DNA of 64,000 nucleotides from Mastigocoleus testarum BC008 (GTDB lineage Bacteria > Cyanobacteriota > Cyanobacteriia > Cyanobacteriales > Nostocaceae). This document shows, one piece after another, positions 57,374 through 64,000 of the stretch (its first letter is position 1; each line of letters begins with the position of its first letter). The position numbers were made by a program, and so were the translations under genes. The DNA is taken from positions 79,222 to 143,221 of the forward strand of contig NZ_LMTZ01000090.1 of NCBI RefSeq assembly GCF_001456025.1, written 5' to 3'. Under the pieces are notes generated by a model, which did not search any database, was not told where the DNA came from, and saw only the letters and a list, made by a program, of their open reading frames with translations.

Positions 57374-59014
57374 TTAAATATTCACAATATAAGGAAAATT
57401 GATCGCTCCAACCCTAGCATCATTGACTAATGCTTGATACACCATCACCGCAACTTCAGCCCTTGTTGCATCGCGGGTGGGGTTAAGCTGTTTCAAATTG
57501 GGATAATTCACGATCAGTTGTTTTTCAACTGCTGTAGCTACTTCATCTTTAGCATATTGAGGAATATTCCCTCTGTCATTGAAGTAATTTAAATTATTCT
57601 CTACTCCACCAAGGAGTTTGAGTCCGTTAACTAAAGAAACAATTACTTGAACCCGTTGGATATTTTGATTGGGGTGGAAGGTTCGGTCTGGAAAACCTGA
57701 AAGGAAACCACCTTCATAAGCTTGTTGAATTACTCGATTAGCCCAAAAATTTTCCTTAACATCTTTGAATTTAATCGCTTCCCGTTTCGCAGGTGGGTTA
57801 AAAGCTTTGACAAGTAAAGCAGCATATTGCGCCCGTGTCATCGTAACATCGGGTTTAAAAGTAAGGTCGGGATAACCTTTGACTATATCTATTCTGACCA
57901 ATTCTTGAATAAATATTTCCCCCCAATGACCAGAAATATCCCTTAATCTAGTAGGGTTTGGTAAAGGAGTTGGGTCTGGTACGGGAATAGGTACAGGCGT
58001 AGGATCCGGTTCTGGTGTGGGGTTTGGTACGGGAATAGGTACAGGTGCAGGATCTGGTTCCGGTGTGGGATTTGGTTGTGGTGTTGGGTTAGGTGCGGGT
58101 GTTGGGTTAGGTGCAGGTGTGGGATTCGGTTCCGGTGTTGGAGATTGATTATCTATTAGTTCCACATTACCTTTTACTTTGCTCGGATCGATTTGATTCC
58201 CGATCGCAATCAGCTTATTAGAAGTTGCATTTTGCAGGTCAAATTTACCGTTGTTGCGTAGGATGTTACCACCAGGGTCATTGCTACTACCCATATCGGG
58301 GAGAGAGTCACGAATCATTGTCAAACCATCATCTGTATTTCTTTCACAGATGTTTTGACGCAATATGGGACGAGCGCTACCGGAAATAACAATTCCATTT
58401 CGGTTCTCAGAAATTTTATTATTAATTATTTTCGGTGCAGCGCGATCGCTAATAGCAATTCCGTAACCAGTTCTTATACAGGTGTTACCGCGAATCTCAC
58501 CAGTACTATCTCGAGCGATGGAAATACCGTTAGCATCATTTTCAACAAATATACTATCGAAAATCTTCGGATTTGCATCGCCACTAGCAAAAACACCCTC
58601 GCGTTTGCATTTGGTAAAAGTACAATTAGCTACCGTGGGTGCAGTTGACTCAATCCAAACGGCAGTACCACGAGTATCGGGACTAGTAACTGTTACTCCT
58701 CTTAATTCAGTATTATCATCAAGAATGATCGTGATATTTTGACGGGCAAAAGTACGACTGAGATACTCTCCACTACCTTCAATTAGAATACCTGCGCCTT
58801 TGTTACTTTCATTACCAAAAACAGTGACTCCACTAGGAATATTTAAAGGAAATTCTTCACCAGTATCACCGTTATATTTACCATCTGCCAGTTGGATTTT
58901 AGTTCCGGATTTTGCTATCTTAAGGGCTTGAGTTATAGTTTTTAATGGTGTTTGTTGGCTACCACTTGCACTATCGCTGCCAATAGTTGAATTTACGTAA
59001 ATAATTTCAGACAT
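57374..59014 (-). CDS. Beta-helix (DUF1565-type) surface protein with SLH domains
   Basis: Start set at ATG 59014 (MSEIIYVNSTIGSD); a GTG seven codons upstream is open but gives a poor start. About 546 residues. Residues about 1-270 form a right-handed beta-helix with the DUF1565 pattern (DSASGSQQTPLKTITQAL; repeated GNxC and NGIVIS steps). A Pro-rich linker (PNPTPAPNPT units, about 280-345) leads to three SLH repeats (DISGHWGEIFI; FKDVKENFWAN; YAKDEVATAV). No signal peptide is visible. SLH repeats bind the wall or outer-membrane polymer, and beta-helix domains often act on or bind polysaccharide. The export route is unclear. Confidence 0.85.
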   Translation of the reverse strand: MSEIIYVNSTIGSDSASGSQQTPLKTITQALKIAKSGTKIQLADGKYNGDTGEEFPLNIPSGVTVFGNESNKGAGILIEGSGEYLSRTFARQNITIILDDNTELRGVTVTSPDTRGTAVWIESTAPTVANCTFTKCKREGVFASGDANPKIFDSIFVENDANGISIARDSTGEIRGNTCIRTGYGIAISDRAAPKIINNKISENRNGIVISGSARPILRQNICERNTDDGLTMIRDSLPDMGSSNDPGGNILRNNGKFDLQNATSNKLIAIGNQIDPSKVKGNVELIDNQSPTPEPNPTPAPNPTPAPNPTPQPNPTPEPDPAPVPIPVPNPTPEPDPTPVPIPVPDPTPLPNPTRLRDISGHWGEIFIQELVRIDIVKGYPDLTFKPDVTMTRAQYAALLVKAFNPPAKREAIKFKDVKENFWANRVIQQAYEGGFLSGFPDRTFHPNQNIQRVQVIVSLVNGLKLLGGVENNLNYFNDRGNIPQYAKDEVATAVEKQLIVNYPNLKQLNPTRDATRAEVAVMVYQALVNDARVGAINFPYIVNI

Positions 59015-59363
59015 ACTGATATTCTTAGACACCACGACATCTTAGCGTACACATCATAGATATCTAATAATTTTGGCAACAAATAATACAGATAAATAGT
59101 AGACTAATATATAACCCGCCACTACCGATTTGAATGTAGCAGTAAAGATATCGGTTAAGACACTAAGGAAAAGTAATTTTCTCAATTATTACTAAATTTT
59201 CATCGTCAAAGCTCAGCATTACCCGCAGCAAAATTACTTATGTTTCCCACATCGGCAGCACATTATAATTTTCACGGCGTTTATTTCTATCCAATTCATA
59301 GTGGTGCATCACGCAATACCCACGGTACTCCTTCGCTAGTTGGGACAACACACCCTACCTCCA
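59015..59363. other. Intergenic region, no gene seen
   Basis: About 350 bp between the TPR gene and the SLH gene. A GGTGCATCACGCAATACCCA segment (about 59302-59322) looks like a degraded repeat. No gene or RNA recognised. Confidence 0.45.
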
Positions 59364-60440
59364 CTAAGCTTGCTCGCTTTTGATTTCCTCAATAAGATCG
59401 ATCCCTTTTTGAACTTCCGTAGTTTGTCCTTGTGTTTTAAAGATATCTATAGCTTTTTGTAGATCGGCGATGGCTCCATCAATATCGTCTAAACTATAAC
59501 GTGCGATTGCTCGATTTCCATACGCTTGAGCATAATCAGGATTGATTTCTAAAGCTTTAGTGTAATCTTTGATAGCTTCCTCAAATTCTTGTAACTCAGT
59601 ACGGAGATTACCTCGGTTGTAATATGTATGAGCGCTATTGGGATCTATTTCTAAAGCTTTAGTGTAATCTGCAACCCCTCCTCGATAGTCTTGCATCTGA
59701 ACGCGGATGTTTCCCCTGCGGTTATAAGTTTCAATATCATTAGGTTTAAGCTGTAAAACTTTTGTATAATCTGCAACTGCCGCGCCATAATTTTTTAAAC
59801 CATGATAAGCAAGAGCGCGATTTAAATAAACAGATGCATCGTTAGAATTGTCGCGTAATACTCGATTATAATCTGCGATCGCAGCTTGAAATGCTTGTAG
59901 ACGGTAATGAGCGATCCCGCGATTTAAATAAGCATAGGAATGATTGGGATCGATTTTTAAAGCCCGAGTATAATCTTGTATTGCTCCCGCTCCATCTCCT
60001 GAATCATCACGAGCATTACCCCTACTAATATAGATATCCGCATGGTTCGGACTTATTTTTAAAGCTTCGCTATAATCAGAAATTGCACCGCGATAATCTC
60101 TTAACTGATAACGTACAAGTCCTCTTTTGTAATAAGCATCAGAATTTGAAGGATTCATTAGCAATGCTCGATCAAAATTAGCTATTGCTTCTTTGAGATT
60201 TCCTCTTAAGTAATGCTGATTTCCTCTGCTTATGTAATATGAGACTTTTGTATTACCATTAACTGATGCTTCGATCCCAGAACCTCGAAGAGTTTTTATT
60301 GATAAATTTGCTGTTGCTGCTACCAATTCACGCTCTGTTGTTTTTGTAGCTTTAGCTTGTATGTAATCGGGTACAAATACATCTACCGCAGCAAAAGCAC
60401 CCAATACCAAAAGCATTGAAGCAATTCTCGATCCTTTCAT
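59364..60440 (-). CDS. Secreted TPR-repeat protein
   Basis: 358 residues. Signal segment at the N-terminus (ASMLLVLGAFAAVDVFV), then seven to eight TPR units of 34 residues over about 65-345, with the repeated AIADYNRAL and NPDYAQAYGNRAIA patterns. TPRs mediate protein contacts; no catalytic domain is present. Such proteins are common in cyanobacterial envelopes with unknown roles. Lies upstream of the SLH gene on the same strand, with 349 bp between. Confidence 0.85.
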   Translation of the reverse strand: MKGSRIASMLLVLGAFAAVDVFVPDYIQAKATKTTERELVAATANLSIKTLRGSGIEASVNGNTKVSYYISRGNQHYLRGNLKEAIANFDRALLMNPSNSDAYYKRGLVRYQLRDYRGAISDYSEALKISPNHADIYISRGNARDDSGDGAGAIQDYTRALKIDPNHSYAYLNRGIAHYRLQAFQAAIADYNRVLRDNSNDASVYLNRALAYHGLKNYGAAVADYTKVLQLKPNDIETYNRRGNIRVQMQDYRGGVADYTKALEIDPNSAHTYYNRGNLRTELQEFEEAIKDYTKALEINPDYAQAYGNRAIARYSLDDIDGAIADLQKAIDIFKTQGQTTEVQKGIDLIEEIKSEQA

Positions 60441-61905
60441 CTTGACTTCTCCGGGCTCTACCTTACTTTCCGTAATTAAAATTGATTTAGTTTTTCACAT
60501 GTAATCAATCGCTATCAGGTCAACTTTCCGCAATTAACTAACCATTAATTAGCTATATACTTAACCTTCACGACTGAATTCACACATCAAGTCAACTGAT
60601 TGATGTATGAGATATTTTATTTTTGCTCGAATAAAAGCACTCAGTTCTGCTTAAGGGTATATCAACTCTCTTTCTTGGATAAGAAGAGTTTAAGTCTTGC
60701 TGTTTTCCTTTGATTTCGGAGTTAATAAAGTTTTGAAACCTTTATTGTTCTCCGCTTACAACAAATGGTTATCCCTGATTTTATTTATCTGGTATTCAAA
60801 ATTTACGACTGACAGTAAATAAATACCAAAGCCTAACAAGCATTTCCTGAAACAGTCTGCTGAAAATTACTATTTAAACTGTTTTACTGGTACGTAAAGA
60901 TAATGCAGTTAGTTAAAACTATTCAGTTAAGTCTTAAATAAAGACAACCCTTCTCTAATAAGTTTCAATAACAGGGTTCGACACTAAACTATATTGTCTA
61001 GGGAACTACTATGGAACGATTCGGGTTATATATTACTCTTTTATTATAGGTTTTTTTGTGATTTGCAGCACACTTTTTTATACTTAGATAAAATAGAAAC
61101 TAGTGATTTAAAATTCCCTGAGATGCGATCGCGATCGCAGACAAATCTAAAATAAAGCACTCTCTAATTTAAAAGAACCGATTTTTTGGTTTGCAACATC
61201 TATTTTTTCTTATGTTTGGCATTTGAGGAAAATAACAAGCCCCTACTCGATTTTGTGTTTTCAAAAGTCATAGAAAAAGGGTGACTGTAAAAAAAACTCC
61301 GCATAGGACGTTATTTGTAGCTAAAATTGTTATTTATTACTTGGATAGTACTTAAATGCTAATCAATATAGAGTATGTATCGTAACTTCATTAGCAAGTA
61401 TTTACCCTACTGTATAGTAATTTCAGCATCCTAAGTAACTTCAATTGCGCATACAGCTATTATTTCGTTGTATGATGTCTACCATATTGACTATTAAGAA
61501 ATATATTTATATTCCCCAGTAATTAAAAATTTTTGCAGAAGTACAGTAATAAAGTAGGCCACAAATTTTTACCGAGCATCATAATTTTTTAGTCTGTGTC
61601 GGTCGTATTTTATTTCTATAGCGATCATAAATTATTTATAATAATCAATATTATTTATAACAATCAATATTATAAAGACGTGACAGAACTGAATCCGCGC
61701 ACCTACAGTGAGCTAAGTTTTGTCTGTTCACAAATCTAATCGGATTGCTACAGTGAGTTAGGTCGTCAGAGATATATCTCATAATTTTCTATTATGAATA
61801 ATGTATTCATGTATTCATGTATTTATAATTATGATTCTATATTTATTTGATATCTATTTGATATTAATTATCTTATCTTCACTGACTTTAATTATTTACA
61901 AAAAA
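60441..61905. other. 1.46-kb AT-rich intergenic region
   Basis: The largest gap in the window. No open frame of useful length, no tRNA, and no repeat of note except GCGATCGCGATCGC at about 61126-61139 (overlapping HIP1) and the direct repeat AATAATCAATATTATTTATAAC (about 61638-61670). A small RNA cannot be excluded. It may also be the remnant of a decayed gene. Confidence 0.5.
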
Positions 61906-62700
61906 TTATTGTCTGTTTGGAACTTGCTGTAACTTTTTACCACATATTTTACAGAAATTAGCATCTGGGTCGTGAAAAGCTAGACCACAGTTATCACAAA
62001 GTATTTTTATTTTATTAGATATTTCGATTAGTCGTTTTACGAGATCGCCAATTTGCCAAGGGATTAAAGTGATCCCTGTTAAAATCATCAAAACTGTTAA
62101 CAAACGACCACTATTAGAAATTGGAGTAACATCACCAAAACCTACGGTCGTCATAGTTACAATAGAAAAATAAAATGCATCTAAAAAATTACGAAAATTA
62201 TCAGGATTTACTGAATGTTCGACTTGATAAATTAAGCCCGAATAAACAAAAATAATTGCAAATAAAGTAAATAATATGCGGACAAATATCAATAAATCTT
62301 CATTACTAAGAATTCCAAATAAAGACTTTTGTTCTATAAACCGAATCAAACGCAAAATCCTAAACCATCGCAGTATGCGAATAAAACTAATATCAACAAA
62401 TCCAATAAAACCAGGTAATATAGCTACCAAGTCAATGATTGCATAAAAACTGAATATATATTGAAATTTATTTTCCTGACTCCATAAACGTAATAGATAC
62501 TCAATAGCAAAGCAAATTAAAATAGTTGTATTTATGATGCTAAGTATAAATTGTATGTTAGCCGGAATTGAATAAGTTTGGATGACAAAAATCCCTGAAG
62601 ATATAATAATTAGAAAAACTATTACTAAATTAATTACTTGGTTTTTCTGTGCGTCTAAGTTTTCGATTAAAAATGTAAATCTATCTTTATTTAGTGACAT
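61906..62700 (-). CDS. Voltage-gated-type potassium channel with zinc-ribbon tail
   Basis: 264 residues from ATG 62700 (MSLNKDRFTFLIENL). This start is preferred because the upstream extension of the frame runs into the IS630 end, and removing the IS leaves an in-frame stop four codons before the junction. Six membrane segments are recognisable; S4 has Arg every third residue (FIRILRWFRILRLIRF). The pore has the selectivity filter TTVGFGD. The C-terminus carries a CxxC-x11-CxxC zinc ribbon (CDNCGLAFHD and FCKICGKK), unusual for a channel. The IS630 insertion begins 50 bp upstream and has probably displaced the native promoter. Confidence 0.88.
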   Translation of the reverse strand: MSLNKDRFTFLIENLDAQKNQVINLVIVFLIIISSGIFVIQTYSIPANIQFILSIINTTILICFAIEYLLRLWSQENKFQYIFSFYAIIDLVAILPGFIGFVDISFIRILRWFRILRLIRFIEQKSLFGILSNEDLLIFVRILFTLFAIIFVYSGLIYQVEHSVNPDNFRNFLDAFYFSIVTMTTVGFGDVTPISNSGRLLTVLMILTGITLIPWQIGDLVKRLIEISNKIKILCDNCGLAFHDPDANFCKICGKKLQQVPNRQ

Positions 62701-62825
62701 AGCTAAGTTCACCACAAAGTTATTTGTAATATTACTTTTAATCTCTGATACTATAGGAATCATATTTGATTTATGAAAAAAACTACGAGATAATACGGGC
62801 AAAGATATCGGTCTAACAACGAACA

Positions 62826-63350
62826 ATGATAAATAAGTATTTACAAGCTGCGATCGGTACCGCCGACGCCGACAGAGGTATCGCAGAGTTACAAGAATTT
62901 ATAGACGATCGCCCAGATGCCCGTGAGGTGAGGAAAGCTTTAGCAGTGAAATTAGTTTATCAAGGCTACAAGTATGAGGAAATTCAAACTATTTTAGATG
63001 TGTCTCTTGGTTCGATAACAAGCTGGAAACAAGCTTACAAGGAATATGGGATTGAGGGATTACGGTTAAACCATAAAGGAAGAAAGAGTTATCTGAGCAA
63101 TGAACAGCGAGAAGAAGTATTAGGTTGGTTACAAACGAAAAATACTTGGGAGCTTGGTGAACTAGAGTATAAATTAGCATTTGAATATGATGTAATCTAC
63201 GAATCGAAACGAAGCTATTACGATTTATTTGATGCGGCGGGAATTAGTTGGAAGAAAACCACATCCTTAAATCCAAAGGCTGACCCAGAGGCTGTTTGTG
63301 CAAAAAAAAACAGATTGAAACATTATTGGCAAGCAACACAGAAGAAATAG
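62826..63350 (+). CDS. IS630 transposase, frame A (N-terminal part)
   Basis: 174 codons. Contains a helix-turn-helix DNA-binding region (VYQGYKYEEIQTILDVSLGS) and the linker typical of the N-terminal half of IS630 transposases. The frame runs through a run of nine A at 63302-63310, where frame B begins 1 base back. Ends soon after that point. Confidence 0.85.
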   Translation: MINKYLQAAIGTADADRGIAELQEFIDDRPDAREVRKALAVKLVYQGYKYEEIQTILDVSLGSITSWKQAYKEYGIEGLRLNHKGRKSYLSNEQREEVLGWLQTKNTWELGELEYKLAFEYDVIYESKRSYYDLFDAAGISWKKTTSLNPKADPEAVCAKKNRLKHYWQATQKK

Positions 63351-63910
63351 AAGCAGGAAGACTCAGAGTATTACTAATAGATGAGTGTCATCTGCTATGG
63401 GGAGACTTAACTGGTTATGTTTGGGGAAAAACTGACCAAGAAATAGGAGTTGGAATCGTTAACGAACGGAATAAACAGACATACTACGGGGCTGTTGATT
63501 ATCTGAGTGGTAAGTTACTTCTTAAAGCTTACAACGCCGGTAATTCCGATCATACGATTGATTATTTAGGTTATTTATTAGATCAGTCTCCCAACCAACG
63601 ATTACTTCTGCTTTGGGATGGTGCTTCTTACCATCGTTCACATCTAGTTCAGAACTTTTTAGGCGAAATAAATCAAGGTTTATCTCAAGAAGAATGGAGA
63701 ATTCACTGTGTCCGCTTTGCTCCTAATTGCCCATCACAAAATCCTATAGAAGATATTTGGTTACAAGCAAAAACCTGGGTTAGACGTTTTTGCGCCTTAA
63801 TTCCAACATTCTCTCACTTAAAGTGGATGTTTGAGTGGTTTCTTCGAAATACTACCTTTGATTTTCTATCTCTCCAGATGTACGGAGTTTTTTCAGAAAT
63901 CAAATACTAG
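63296..63910 (+). CDS. IS630 transposase, frame B (catalytic part)
   Basis: Best read as the continuation of frame A after a -1 shift on the A9 run at 63302-63310, giving a fusion of about 360 residues, normal for the family. Carries the DDE triad: Asp in LLIDECHLLWGD, Asp in LLLWDGASYHRS and Glu in NPIEDIWLQAK. There is no independent ATG start; the open frame begins with TTG. Confidence 0.88.
   Translation: MCKKKQIETLLASNTEEIEAGRLRVLLIDECHLLWGDLTGYVWGKTDQEIGVGIVNERNKQTYYGAVDYLSGKLLLKAYNAGNSDHTIDYLGYLLDQSPNQRLLLLWDGASYHRSHLVQNFLGEINQGLSQEEWRIHCVRFAPNCPSQNPIEDIWLQAKTWVRRFCALIPTFSHLKWMFEWFLRNTTFDFLSLQMYGVFSEIKY
63302..63311 (+). promoter_or_regulatory. Probable programmed -1 frameshift site
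   Basis: A9 followed by C, in the overlap of the two transposase frames. Reading A-AAA-AAA-AAC in frame A allows tandem slippage back by one base into frame B. Both frames are open around it, which argues for programmed slippage over a recent mutation. Confidence 0.8.
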
Positions 63911-64000
63911 TCCTATAGTACAAAGCAAAGCTAGAAGAAAATCGGATTTAGACAAGTTATCAAAAAAAATTATTAAAGTATCAGAAAAGACTAAAAGAGA

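Larger units (their letters stand above)
62751..63918 (+). mobile_element. Complete IS630-family insertion sequence, 1168 bp
   Basis: Terminal inverted repeats: left 62751-62787 (CTATAGGAATCATATTTGAT..) and right 63883-63918, whose inverse is CTATAGGACTAGTATTTGAT... They agree over about 36 bp with one block of mismatches and one A indel. A TA dinucleotide flanks both ends (62749-62750 and 63919-63920), as expected for the TA target duplication of this family. The transposase is encoded in two overlapping frames inside the element. Confidence 0.9.

Noticed and set aside
60441..61905. A gene hidden in the 1.46-kb gap
   Set aside because: No frame on either strand gives a protein-like sequence of useful length with a ribosome binding site; I could not support a call.
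62701..62826. N-terminal extension of the channel gene starting at TTG 62826 or ATG 62763
   Set aside because: These positions lie within the IS630 left end or its interior. Excising the IS leaves an upstream stop, so the extension is an insertion artefact.

Overview
The window looks like chromosome of a filamentous, probably heterocyst-forming cyanobacterium (Nostocales type). Evidence: RuBisCO accumulation factor Raf1, a MenG-type quinone methyltransferase, a GlbN cyanoglobin, the acpP-fabF-tkt block, HIP1 octamers (GCGATCGC, e.g. 111-118), abundant short tandem repeats in AT-rich spacers, and CHAT/CHASE2/TPS surface-protein genes. No rRNA, tRNA or CRISPR array was recognised. I cannot name the genus.

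Layout. 1-14.5 kb: an accessory block. It has the 3' part of a large GAF/PAS signalling protein that ends in an AAA-like ATPase domain instead of a histidine kinase; a membrane CHAT-CHASE2 protein; a secreted DUF928 protein; and, convergent to these, a secreted TPR-CHAT protein and a two-partner-secretion (filamentous haemagglutinin type) exoprotein. Two paralogous small proteins with Cys-rich tails follow on the same strand, one with a twin-arginine signal and one without. 15-20 kb: DUF445 membrane protein, menG preceded by a REC-GAF response regulator, and divergent raf1. 20-26 kb: repeat-rich spacers with a luciferase-like oxidoreductase and small hypothetical proteins, one resembling the N-terminal leader of cyanobacterial CHAT/TPR proteins. 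26-34 kb: cysK, a TauE-like permease, glbN, a DUF2079 membrane protein and a GT4 glycosyltransferase. 34-40 kb: a TnpB without detectable TnpA, and a large hybrid histidine kinase. 40-49 kb: a deoxyribosyltransferase/TIR-like protein, MltA, LpxD, a membrane-anchored NB-ARC-like protein with a lost P-loop, and an HdrB-like Fe-S protein. 49-54 kb: acpP, fabF, transketolase. 54-64 kb: a HAMP histidine kinase divergent from a PstS-like lipoprotein, a beta-helix/SLH surface protein, a TPR protein, a voltage-gated-type ion channel, and a complete IS630-family element that uses a -1 frameshift.

The candidates for something undescribed are the CHAT/CHASE2/DUF928/TPS block with its pair of Cys-tailed peptides, the pseudo-NB-ARC membrane protein, and a repeat family that sits directly behind stop codons in all three clear copies. 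Several MITE-like elements with matching terminal inverted repeats are also present. All family names come from reading the translated proteins, without database searches.
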